DNA of 64,000 nt from Telopea speciosissima (Eukaryota; Streptophyta; Magnoliopsida; Proteales; Proteaceae). The position numbers and the translations under genes were made by a program. The stretch covers positions 62,001 to 126,000 of the forward strand of contig NW_025317377.1 in NCBI RefSeq assembly GCF_018873765.1. The letters are read 5' to 3'. Positions 23,465-34,150 of the stretch are shown here, in pieces. Within the stretch, counting starts at the first letter, position 1. Every line of letters begins with the position of its first letter. The notes below the pieces were generated by a model. The model had not been told where the DNA came from, did not search any database, and saw nothing but the letters and a program-made list of their open reading frames with translations.

Positions 23465-25045
23465 GCTAAAAAAATATTTTTAAGCAATTTAGAGGTGTTA
23501 ATGGCTTAGATGCGTATCCCATCGAGTCAGCTTCGCAACGATTCAAACGGCACTTGATTCCAAGTTGAAACGAAGAAGTTACGGCCGTTTCCATAATGAA
23601 GCACGAAAATGGTCTCAGTAGGGGTTTATTTATAATTATTGACAGTCGGCCAGAGACAAAGTGAAGCAAAGTTCGGATTCCAGGAGCCTTAACGCAAGAA
23701 CCAGAAGTTATATTTCCTGTACCCGAAAGATTCCATTTGGAGGGCTCTGGACAGTCTAACTTCAACTTGAGATATCTTGGGCTCCCGAACTCCAAATTGG
23801 ACGAAATTTGGGTCTATGCTGGGTGATTTTTTGCAAGGAATACAATGGTGAGGCCTATATAAGCACCACATGCTCCACGTTTTCTGAAGGACAGAATAGG
23901 TATTTTATTTATTCTTGAAGGAATCCTAGTCATCACCCTTACTCTCTCTCTCCTCCAACTTCTCAAGGGCACTTCTAGAATTCTACTTGGGATAGATTTA
24001 TTTTGAAAGATATTTTCTCATCTATAAAAGATTGAAAAATCAAAGCATCTTTGATTTTATTGCTTGGAGAAGATATCTACAAAGAAAAAGAAGCACTTGT
24101 TAGAATTGAAGTTTACTTTTCTAGAAATAGAAGGTTTATGTAAACAATCTTCTCTTCTTCTTCTTTCTATTTTTTTCCTTTTTCTTAGGATTCAAGGCAT
24201 TGTAAAGAGGAAGGAGAAGAGAATATTCTCTTTTCTTAGGGAATATTTCTCCTACACTTCCCTCTTCTCTCTTCTCTTCTCTTCTCCCTATAAATACCCC
24301 TTGCCGTTTGGGTTGTAAGAAGTTAGTTTTTTAGTTCAGTTTTTAGTTAGTTTCTAGTTCAATTTTAATTTAGTTTTTTAGTGTAATTTTTCACTTAGTG
24401 AAATTTTCTCTTCTTTTCCTATTTTTGGCTTAAGTTCTTAGTTTTGATTTCAAGTTCTTAGTTTTGATTTCATAAGTCTAGTTTAATGGTTGTAATAGTT
24501 TTAGTTTAAAGCTTCCTAGTCTAAGTTCCTATGTTGATGACAAGACATGGAGATTTAGAAGAGGAAGCCATGGTGAGTTTTTATTCAAGTATTCAAGCAC
24601 ATCAAGGTATCTCATTCTCTAAACCCTTAATCTCGTTCTCCCTCTCCTCTATCTCTCTCTATCTTCTTCTTCTTCTCCCTCTATTTCTTTTTTTTTTTTT
24701 TTTTTTTTTTTATATGGTTGTGGTTTGTGGATGCACTTTTATTCCCTTATTCCTTTTTATGTGGTTATTATGTGTGGCTGCATTTTTATTCATTTCAATT
24801 TGCGTTAGTCCGATAGGTTAGATGCTCATGTGTTAGGACGTCAATTTAATCCCTTAATTTTGTTAGATGCTTATGAGTTAGGATGCATTAATTTTTATTA
24901 ATTTAATTAATTTAATTTAATGCTTTAATTTGATTCACTTTGCATTACTTTTAAGTTAGTTAAATAGAGTGGCATATATCTCCTCGTGTTCGACCCGTAG
25001 CTACGATTGACCCGTACGCTTGCGGTATTATTTTAACTCAAACAT
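23465..25045 (+). other. LTR-like cargo inside the MULE-like element
   Basis: The segment has a promoter-like TATA (GCCTATATAAGCACC near 23855), a pyrimidine-rich leader and poly-T runs. It ends in a phrase common at gypsy LTR ends (GACCCGTACGCTTGCGGTATT near 25010). No coding domain is visible. I read it as a captured or nested solo LTR, but its exact borders and target duplication could not be fixed. Confidence 0.4.
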
Positions 25046-25342
25046 ATGCAACATATAAGAATGGATTAAGGACAACATATAAGAATTAACAACAACATTT
25101 GTATACAATCAATGCCGTTATACACACAAAGATGAAAAAGAAAGAAAGGAGAAATTAATGGAAGAAGACCCGCCAATGATAATAAACTAACCGTATGGAC
25201 TGCTGTTTTACCAAAAAAAAAACCGTATGGACTGCTGGATTTGTTTATTACTGTCCATGCAGCCATGTTGCCCACTTTGATTTGTATATAGATAACGATG
25301 AGTTACCTCGGTGTCCATGCAGCCATGTTACCCACTTTAGGG

Positions 25343-25575
25343 GTATTTAGTATTTACCCCTAAAGGGTATTTTCGTCTTCAAACTTTTAATTTGGCAATT
25401 TGGTCCTAAAAAAATGGCTAGGGGAGTATTAACGTTTAAAACTAAACTGCAGTTAGTTTGATGGACTAATTTACATACTTTCAATAGATGAGGGGGTGTG
25501 TTTGAAAGGTTTTAAAGATGAGGGGGTGTACATGAAAACAGGCCATAGTTGAGGAGGTGTCCCTATATTTTCCCC
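25343..25575 (-). repeat. Right terminal inverted repeat of the MULE-like element
   Basis: Inverted copy of 22941-23181. It lacks the short extra CCCTTTA present on the left. Just inside it, a 30-bp phrase (TGTCCATGCAGCCATGTT) is repeated at 25251 and 25311. Confidence 0.88.
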
Positions 25576-28015
25576 TAAATTAAAATCTGATGTTTTCTCA
25601 GTGTTTAAACGTTTTCAAGCCCTTGTAGAACGTCAATTCTCCCGTAAAATTAAATCCATGCAAACTGACTAGGCGATGAATTTCAGAAATCGTCATCTTT
25701 CTTTGCAACCCTCGGGATTCAACACTATGTCTCTTGCCCTCATACTCATGAGAAACAAGGCACTGTTGAATGCCAAAATCGGCATATTGCAGAAACTGGC
25801 CTCACTCTCCTTTTTCACAGTTCTGTTCCCTCCTTTTATTGGGACTATGCTTTTGAAACAGCCATCTATCTCATAAATAGGATGCCCTCCCTAGTTATTG
25901 GGGATCTTTCTCCATATCAATTGGTGACCCAACAACTTCCTGACTACTCCTTTCTTAAGGTGTTTGGTTGCTTGTGCTTTCACTAGCTCCGCCTGTATAA
26001 TTCCCATAAGATGAACGCACGGTCTTCTCCTTGCGTTTTCTTAGGCTACAGCCCAACTCACGCTAGTTATCGATGTATGGATCTCACCACTCACCGCATC
26101 TACATTTCCCACCATGTTAGATTTGATGAGACTGTATACCCCTTCCAACAGAATCACCACACCACCCAACCAGCTCCCATTTCCAGCACCGAACCATAGG
26201 CTCTATGCCCTAACATGGAACCCCCCATCCCCTATACCTATACCTCCTCCCGTGCCTACACACCACCCAAACCTGAACCAGTCCCCTGCAACCTCCCTCT
26301 CCCTTACCCACCACCTTCCCATCTCCCCCTTCAGCCCTCCCTACTCCACTTTCCCCACACCCACCCTCACCACCTCCTTTACGTACCAAATCCCTCGCTA
26401 AAATTTATGCCAATGCTCAGTCCCTTCCCCCTCACCAAGCCCACATCCTTATCCTTACTTCCCCCCCTCCCAACTGGCTTTCTCTGAACTGACTAGTTTC
26501 ACTCAAGCGAATAAAGAAGCTCATTCGCATTCCACCATGACTAATGAGTTTAACGCCCTACTGCGCAATGACACCTGGTCTCTTGTCCCCTACAGTGATT
26601 CTATGAACTTGGTTGGTTGCAAGTGGTTGTATCATATCAAAAGGAAGGCTGACGGCTCCATTGAGTGATATATGGCTCGCCTAGTTACAAAGGGCTTTCA
26701 TCAGCAACACGGCCTTGATTGTAATGAGACCTTCAACCTTGTTATCAAACCAACCACTATTTGGACCGTTCTATCCCTAGAAATCTCCAATGTTTGTTCT
26801 ATTCATCAACTTGACGTCCATAATGCTTTTCTGCATGGTTTACTAAATGAGGAAGTTTACATGACTTAACCATAGGGCTTTACAGACCCTAAATACCCGA
26901 CTCATGTGTGTCGGCTTCATAAGTCCCTTTATGGGCTTAAGTAAGCCCCACAGTCATGGTTTCATCGTCTTTCAGAGTTTCTTCTATGCTTCGGTTTTCG
27001 GTCCCCCCAAACCGACCCCTCTCTTTTTATTTCTGTTCGCGACACAGACACTTCTTATGTTCTTGCTTATGTTGATGATATATTGATTACTGGCAATCAG
27101 GGATCTCATATCACTGCTCTTCTACAACAAATGGCCAACGAATTCTCTATCAAGGACCTTGGCCCGCTTAGTTTCTTTCTTGGGATCGAGGCTATCTACA
27201 AGCCCAATGGAATTTTGCTCTCCCAGTCTAGATATTTTACTGATCTCCTTCAACGGGCTGTAATGTTTGATTGCAAGCCTGTTTCCACACCGACTGCTAC
27301 CATGCTTTCATCCTCTCCTGCAGGGGGTGTGTTACTGATCGATCCCACCAAGTATCGTTCCATTGTTGGCGCTCTCCAATATATTACCCTGACTCGTCCC
27401 GATGTTGCTTACTCTATTAATCGTGCCTGCCAGTTTATGCACGCTTCAATAGAGGACAACTGGTCCATGGCCAAGCGTATCCTTTGATATCAAAAGGCCA
27501 CCTACAATTTTGGGCTTTTCTTCTCCAAGTCCTATTCTCTTCAGCTGTAGGCCTTCTCTGATGCGGATTGGGCAGGTGACAGTGTTGATCGCAAATCTAC
27601 TGATGGCTATGCAATCTATATGGGTCCCAATCTTATTTCATAGTTTTGTAGGCTTCCAAAAAGTAGAAAACCATTGCCCAATCCTCTATTGAGTCTGAGT
27701 ATAAGGCCTTAGCTGATGCATGTGCTGAGCTTACCTAGCTTCGCTCTCTCTTTGGTGAGCTTGGAATTCTTATTTCTACCTCTCCGGTCCTCTGGTGTGA
27801 CAATATTGGTGCCACGTACCTCTCTGCCAGTCTTGTCTTCCATGCTCGCACAAAACATACAAAGATTGATTTCCATTTTGTTCGCGACAAGGTGGCCTCT
27901 CGTGAGTTATAGGTTCAATTTATTTCTACTAAGGATCAGATTGCCGATATTCTCACCAAAGGTCTGAGCACAAACTAGCTCAATTTTCTTCGTGACAAGC
28001 TGCGAATTTACGGGG
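25576..28015 (+). pseudogene. copia-1 integrase C-terminal half, reverse transcriptase and RNase H
   Basis: Integrase resumes after the insertion, with VFGCLCF and FLGYSPTHASYRCMDL by 26100. RT starts near 26530 (NALLRNDTWSLVP, GCKWLYHIKRKADGS). It continues through QLDVHNAFLHG and the intact active site YVDDILITG near 27070, to FFLGIEAIY. RNase H follows ([20 protein letters not shown] near 27555; SSIESEYKALADACAEL near 27680; ADILTKGL at 27945). Many single-base stops (TGA, TAG, TAA) are scattered through. The protein cannot be made. Confidence 0.85.
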
Positions 28016-28043
28016 GTGTGCATAAATTCCCACCTTGAGGGGA

Positions 28044-28251
28044 TGTATCAACCGAAATTAGATCTTCTCCAATATTTTCTCCCCCATTTGAGCTGGCTGA
28101 GCTACACGCCTTCCATATCAACCTACTCACTAGTTTCCTAATCCATCTCTTACCCATTTTTTTATTATCACATGTGTATAACTTGATCTCTAAGATAGCT
28201 TTCCTTATTTACGTGGATCTCTAAAGATCTCACAAGCTGTAATTAGTTAGG

Positions 28252-28342
<91 letters not shown>

Positions 28343-28395
28343 TTATAGAGATATAATTTTATGGAATGAAATCAATACATTAATCTCAATAAACA
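28044..28395 (+). repeat. copia-1 3' LTR
   Basis: Starts TGTATCAACC after the purine run TTGAGGGGA and contains the (CT)n(AT)n tract. It probably ends AATAAACA at 28395. The start is well supported. The end is a best guess from TGT...ACA termini. Confidence 0.6.
28254..28340 (+). repeat. (CT)n(AT)n microsatellite
   Basis: Compound dinucleotide tract in the copia-1 LTR. The duplicated copy is at 30919-31003. Confidence 0.95.
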
Positions 28396-28595
28396 TGAGC
28401 TTTCCAACTCAAGAAAATATATAGTACCAACTGAAGATAAATCAGTTGCATATAGATTGTCATTATTGGCAACCAAGTGCAGATTAGTGACGAGGTGGCT
28501 AGTTTTGAGGTGGTGCAGCAGTTCACAGTGTTCATAGGATTCAGAGAAAGAGGATAGCGAGAATAGGTGGCGGGACCCACACACTGTGGACATCT

Positions 28596-29243
28596 TGTTG
28601 GTTCCTATTTCTCAACCAAGTGAGGGCCAAGGAAGGTGGCCATGTGGCAGAGTATACATAGAACCTGGACGGGATATAAAGCCCATCAAAAGCGTGGGTA
28701 GGCTGGGGAACACCATACTGAGCAATAGCTCAGGAGAAAGGAAGCATGCACCATGATAAGGTGCTCCACCAGGAGGTCGTGTAGGGACACGTGGCGACAA
28801 GAGACGTGGGTAATGGAAGGAAATGGCGGTTATGTTATTGCCATGCAGGAGTCTTCGGGAGTCTCCATCTATAAAAGACAAGAAGTCTTTCTCATAAGGG
28901 ACAGACAACTCAACACAACCACACTAGTTTTTAACTTTATCTTCAGTTATTTGTTTTTATCTTCAGAATGCATTTTGCACGGATCAATTTGTTAGTTGTA
29001 TGGAGTCAAGAGTTCCATTGTCTCTCAACAATGGTATGATTCACTGCTCTTTTCTTTTATAATTTGTTTGTTATTTTTAAATAGTTATTTTCTTTGTTTT
29101 CTTCTTCTGCGTTTATCTGACCGTTATACCCACAATACCATGGCCCACTACCACCAATGTCTTTGGTCTTTGGGCGTGTCCCCCTTGCTGCCACTTGGGT
29201 TCATCTCTCAGCCTCCCTTTGGCCGAAAAAGTAGGAACCAACA
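28596..29243 (+). repeat. LTR-like unit with 12-bp perfect inverted ends
   Basis: Starts TGTTGGTTCCTA and ends TAGGAACCAACA. A TATA box (CATCTATAAAAGAC near 28868) is well placed for an LTR promoter. No canonical primer site follows, and 5-bp flanks (CATCT, CCAGT) do not match, so a solo LTR or chance pairing both remain possible. It is duplicated at 31260-31907. Confidence 0.45.
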
Positions 29244-29299
29244 CCAGTATCAATCTAAATTGTCAAATCAATCCAAAGAATGGAGAGTAAGTAGATCGA

Positions 29300-30588
29300 G
29301 ATGATTCGAAGATTATGACTTAAGCGAAAGACTCTGCTTGGATATACTGGATCTCTACTTCAATTTAGGTGTTTCCTTTCTACTGATTCTGTAGATTTTC
29401 TTCTTTCCTCAATTGTCCTTTAGTCAATTATTTAGGTATTTTTCTTCTTTATTGCCATTTTTGTGTAAGAGAACTATCAGTGCCGTCGACTGCGAACACA
29501 AATTCCGGCAGTCAATAAAGGAGGAGAGGAAAGGTGAGTGGTTGCCCTCTCTGAGAGAGGGTTTGGTGAGATCGAGTTAGGCGGGATAGACTAGGGTTAG
29601 GAGGTTAATGCTTAGGGAATAAATTGGACCGTTTGATTATCTCTGTCCATGTGTCATCTTCCCAGGGTGCACTGGACGTGCACCGGGGGATCATGCACTG
29701 GGGGCGCTAAAAATCCGTAAGAGAGACGTCTTAGACACATTTCTAAGTTTAGGGAGAAAAATTTTTAATAGGGCAAAAAAACGCATAACGGAAACGTAAC
29801 TCATCCTTCTAATTTTGTTTGCCTATGGACATCTGTCTATTTTCTACCCATGTGGGTAGCTGATCTGGACTCCTACCCCTCCCGCTCCCATTTTCAGTAT
29901 CCCCTCCCCCTCCCTCACCTGCTCTCTTTCCCCATTCATTTTCATCACTGTTGTGAAGACACTAAGGGTAAAATTGGTATTATAAAATAATAAAGAACCT
30001 CAAACATAATATTGGTTAAACATGAGGTACCTCAAACATCATATTTATGAATGTGAGGTACCTTAAATGATACAATTCTAAAAGTTAGGTACCCTAAGGG
30101 GAATTTCACCAAATATTAGGTAGCCGAAGTGTCATTTACCCCGCTTTATGGTATTTCACTATTTTTTTCAAATCTATTCCACTTTTAAAAATTTTTATTT
30201 TTAATATATTTATTTACAGAAATAGTATGTTATATATTCCAGAATTTCATTGGATATTCTAATGACTATATCCATAGTACCCAAGCATATCCAATCAAAT
30301 TGCAATTTCTTTTGCCAAGGAATGGTTTAAGTGTCACTTACCCCTCTTTATGGTATTTCACTTTGTAGATTTTACTATGTAGCAAGATAAAGCTTTGAAA
30401 ATCTATGAATAAAATGAAACTACTTCTCAAAAAGAGGTTGAAAAATAATTAGACATCTAAACTAAAAGAAGTAAAAACGAACCACTTGCCCATGATCCCT
30501 TGATCAATTAATGAACAAGTTAATCAGCCAATGCAAATGATAGATAAAGTCATAAAACCAGTGTAGGAATTTTTTAGGTGAAAAGATT
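29300..30588. other. Non-coding duplicated sequence between LTR-like unit and copia-2 LTR
   Basis: No coding domain is seen. Phrases such as AACCTCAAACATAATATTGG and GAGGTACCTCAAACATCAT (30000-30060) recur in short internal repetition and look like an old small transposon, unclassified. Confidence 0.4.
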
Positions 30589-30860
30589 TGTTAGATTCAA
30601 TAAACAATTCCCTTAGGGATTCTCATTGAAAACCTTAACATGTATCGCCCATATGAACCCTAAAACACAAACAATAATTAAAATAGAAAGGGAGAGATTG
30701 CAGTACCTTGCACCTTCGTATATTGATGAAGAATAATAGATATAATAATAAGAATCTCCTCCTTGCACTGCCCTTGGCGAATCAACCCTTGAAGAGATCT
30801 ACTGCAGTCTCCCGTTCTTCACAGTGCTCACCATTTTTTTGTGGGAGAAATAAGGAAGTG
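30589..30860 (-). repeat. copia-2 LTR fragment in duplication copy 1
   Basis: TGTTAGATTCAATAAACAAT matches the inner LTR end at 56891 in the same orientation. The fragment stops after GGAAGTG, where copy 2 of the tandem duplication begins. Confidence 0.9.
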
Positions 30861-30917
30861 ATAGCTTTCCTTATTTACGTGGATCTCTAAAGATCTCACA
30901 AGCTGTAATTAGTTAGG

Positions 30918-31006
<89 letters not shown>

Positions 31007-33669
31007 TTATAGAGATATAATTTTATGGAATGAAATCAATACATTAATCTCAATAAACATGAGTTTTCCAACTCAAGAAAATATATAGTACCAACTGAAG
31101 ATAAATCAGTTGCATATAGATTGTCATTATTGGCAACCAAGTGTAGATTAGTGTCGAGGTGGCTAGTTTTGAGGTGGTGCAGCAGTTCACAGTGTTCATA
31201 GGATTCAGAGAAAGAGGACAACGAGAATAGGTGGTGGGACCCACACACTGTGGACATCTTGTTGGTTCCTATTTCTCAACCAAGTGAGGGCCAAGGAAGG
31301 TGGCCATGTGGCAGAGTATACATAGAACCTGGACGAGATATAAAGCCCATCAAAAGCGTGGGTAGGCTGGGAAACACCATATCCAGCAATAGCTCAGGAG
31401 AAAGGAAGCATGCACCATAATAAGGTGCTCCACCAGGAGGTCGTGTAGGGACACGTGGCGACAAGAGACGTGGGTCATGGAAGGAAATGGCAGTTACGGT
31501 ATTGCCATGCAGAGTCTTCGGGAGTCTCTATCTATAAAAGACAAGAAGTCTTTCTCATAAGGGACAAACAACTCAACACAACCACACTAATTTGTTAACT
31601 TTATCTTCAGTTATTTGTTTTTATCTTCAGAATGCATTTTGCACGGATCAATTTGTTAGTTGTATGGAGTCAAGAGTTCCATTGTCTCTCAACAATGGTA
31701 TGATTCACTGCTCTTTTCTTTTATAATTTGTTTGTTATTCTTAAAATGTTATTTTCTTTGTCTTCTTCTTCTGTGTTTATCTGACCGTTATACCCACAAT
31801 ACCATGGCCCATTACCACCAATGTCTTTGGTCTTTGGGCGTGTCCCCCTTGCTGCCACGTGGGTTCATCTCTCAGCTTCCCTTTGGCGGAAAAAGTGGGA
31901 ACCAACACCAGTATCAATCTAAATTGTCAAATCAATCCAAAGAATGGAGAGTAAGTAGATCGAGATGATTCGAAGATTATGACTTAAGCGAAAGACTCTG
32001 CTTGGATATCATGGATCGATCTCTACTTCAATTTAGGTGTTTCCTTTCTACTGATTATGTAGATTTTCTTCTTTCCTCAATTGTCCTTGTAGTTTTCTCA
32101 TAACTAAAAAAAATAAAAAAAACTGAGAAGCTTGGAATATTGTGGAGATGGATTTTGGTAGTGAATATTGAAGGAGATTGCCATATTGAGTTTTATCCAT
32201 AGTTGATGATTGATGAACCTTGCCATTATTTTTCTTCTTTATTGGCATTTTGTGTAAGAGAACTATCAGTGCCGTCGACTGCAAACACAAATTCTGGCAG
32301 TCAATAAAGGAGGAGAGGAAAGGCGAGTGGTTGACCTCTCTGAAAGAGGGTTTGGTGAGATCGAGTTAGGCGGGATAGACTAGGGCTAGGAGGTTGATGC
32401 TTAGATTAAATTGGACCGTTCAATTATCTCTGTCCATGTGTCATCTTACCAAGGTGCACTGAACGTGCACCCGGGGATCATGCACTGGGGGCACTAAAAA
32501 TCCGTAAGAGAGACGTCTTAGACACATTTCTAAGTTTAGCGAGAAAAATTTTAAAAAGGGCAAAAAATGCATAACGGAAACGTAACTCATCCTTCTAATT
32601 TTGTTTGCCTATGGACATGTGTCACAAAGAGAAGTGTGTGGGGTGTAAAATTTTCTACCCATGTGGGTAGCTGATCCGGACTCCTACCCCTCTCTCTCCC
32701 ATTTTCAGTCTCCCCTCGCCCTCCCTCACCTGCTCTCTTTCCCCATTCATTTTCATCACTGTTGTGAAGACACTAAGGGTAAAATTGGTATTATAAAATA
32801 ATAAAGAACCTCAAACATAATATTGGTTAAACATGAGGTACCTCAAACATCATATTTATGAATGTGAGGTACCTTAAATGATACAATTCTAAACGTTAGG
32901 TACCCTAAGGGGAATTTCACCAAATATTAGGTAACCTAAGTGTCATTTACCCCACTTTATGGTATTTCACTATTTTTTGCAAATCTATTCCATTTTTAAA
33001 ATTTTTTATTTTTAATATATTTATTTACAGAAATAGTATGTCATATATTCCAGAATTTCATTGGATATTCTAATGACTATATCCATAGTACCCAAGCATA
33101 TCCAATCAAATTGCAATTTCTTTTCAAGGAATGGTTTAAGTGTCACTTACCCCTCTTTATGGTATTTCACTTTGTAGATTTTACTATGTAGCAAGATAAA
33201 GCTTTGAAAATCTATGAATAAAATGAAACTACTTCTCAAAAAGAGGTTGAAAAATAATTAGACATCTAAACTAAAAGAAGTAAAAAGGAACCACTTGCCT
33301 ATGATCCCTTGATCAATTAATGAACAAGTTAATCAGCCAATGCAAATGATAGATAAAGTCATAAAACCAGTGTAGGAATTTTTTTAGTGAAAAGATTTGT
33401 TAGATTCAATAAACAATTCCCTTAGGGATTCTCATTGAAAACCTTAACATGTATCGCCCATATGAACCCTAGAACACAAACAATAATTAAAATAGAAAGG
33501 GAGAGATTGCAGTACCTTGCACCTTCGTATGTTGATGAAGAATAATAGATATAATAATAAGAATCTCCTCCTTGCACTGCCCTTGGTGAATCAACCCTTG
33601 AAGAGATCTACTGCAGTCTCCCATTCTTCACCGTGAGCACCATTTTCTTATGGGAGAAATAGGGAAGTG
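30861..33669 (+). repeat. Copy 2 of the 2.7-kb direct tandem duplication
   Basis: Repeats 28195-30860. It carries about 125 bp (around 32085-32230) that copy 1 lacks or has replaced by a short unrelated stretch, and a different AT-run length. Its last bases GGGAAGTG immediately precede the AAT target duplication of the CACTA element. Confidence 0.93.
31260..31907 (+). repeat. Second copy of the LTR-like unit
   Basis: Counterpart of 28596-29243 in duplication copy 2. One end base differs (TGGGAACCAACA). Confidence 0.45.
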
Positions 33670-33672
33670 AAT
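33398..33672 (-). repeat. copia-2 3' LTR, part left of the CACTA element
   Basis: Aligns with 56891-57165 of the right LTR. Bases 33670-33672 (AAT) are the CACTA target duplication. Confidence 0.92.
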
Positions 33673-34150
33673 CACTACAAGAAAAGGCGTCTTTTGCGGC
33701 GTTTTATAAGTGCCGCCATAGCTTACAAAAACGCCGCTATATGATTCAGCGGCGTTTGTAATAAACGCCGCACATATGTCGTCAAATGCACCGCCGGAAA
33801 TGTATCACGGCGTTTATGCGATATGCCCGTGTAGGTATACTTTCGCCGACGTTTGTTAGTAAATGTCGCCATAAACACTTTATCACGGCGTTTTGGGACA
33901 CGTCGCTATAGATTGGTAAATGTTGGTATAATATTATTTATTTGCGACATTTTTATATAAACGCCGGTAAAATACCCTATGGCGGCGTGTCTAAAACGCC
34001 GGTATATGTTGCTAAATATATGTTGTTTGCGGCAGTTGTTTATAAATGCCGGTAAAACATATGGCAGCGGCGTTTTCATAAACGCCGTCATATATGGGGG
34101 CTTTTATTATTGCGACGTTTGTTATATAACGCCGTTAAAAGTAATATTTT
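33673..34150 (+). repeat. CACTA left terminal and subterminal repeats
   Basis: The terminal CACTACAAGAAAAGGCGTC is followed by at least ten GCGGCGTTT or AACGCCG words in alternating orientation. Such words are the usual binding sites of TnpA-type proteins in this superfamily. This is the 3' end relative to the genes. Confidence 0.9.

Larger units (their letters stand above)
22941..25575. mobile_element. MULE-like element with long terminal inverted repeats, inserted in copia-1 integrase
   Basis: Ends AGGGGGAAATATAAGGACAC (left) and the inverted GGGGAAAATATAGGGACACC (right) begin terminal inverted repeats of about 240 bp. TAAATTA flanks both sides (22933-22939 and 25576-25582), a 7-8 bp target duplication. 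Removing the insert restores the copia reading FYSLKLKSDVFSVF. Long TIRs point to a Mutator-like or foldback element. The short TSD leaves hAT possible. No transposase is encoded, so it is non-autonomous. The interior looks like retrotransposon LTR sequence. Confidence 0.85.
21262..28395 (+). mobile_element. Ty1/copia LTR retrotransposon (copia-1), degenerate, 5' end displaced
   Basis: The plus-strand order is gag, zinc knuckle, protease, integrase, RT, RNase H, polypurine tract, 3' LTR. The integrase before RT defines copia. No 5' LTR is visible because the Tat LTR abuts the gag start at 21261. The missing 5' part should lie left of the window. The pol region is split at 22939/25576 by a MULE-like element. 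Many in-frame stops show an old copy. Confidence 0.88.
28195..30860 (+). repeat. Copy 1 of a 2.7-kb direct tandem duplication
   Basis: Begins ATAGCTTTCCTTATTTACG inside the copia-1 LTR and ends GGAGAAATAAGGAAGTG inside a copia-2 LTR fragment. The next base starts the same sequence again. Overall identity to copy 2 is high (about 97% by eye outside indels). Confidence 0.93.

Noticed and set aside
25676..25876. Independent small protein gene in the copia-1 region
   Set aside because: A shadow frame of copia-1 integrase, which reads better in the neighbouring frame.
28612..28908. Minus-strand open frame of 98 codons, duplicated at 31276-31464
   Set aside because: No domain, no ATG or promoter support, overlaps the LTR-like unit, and the second copy is shortened.
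33673..34150. Regularly spaced GGCGTTT...AAACGCC words that could suggest a CRISPR-like or satellite array
   Set aside because: The spacing is irregular, orientation alternates and the words sit at the ends of a CACTA element, where subterminal repeats are expected.
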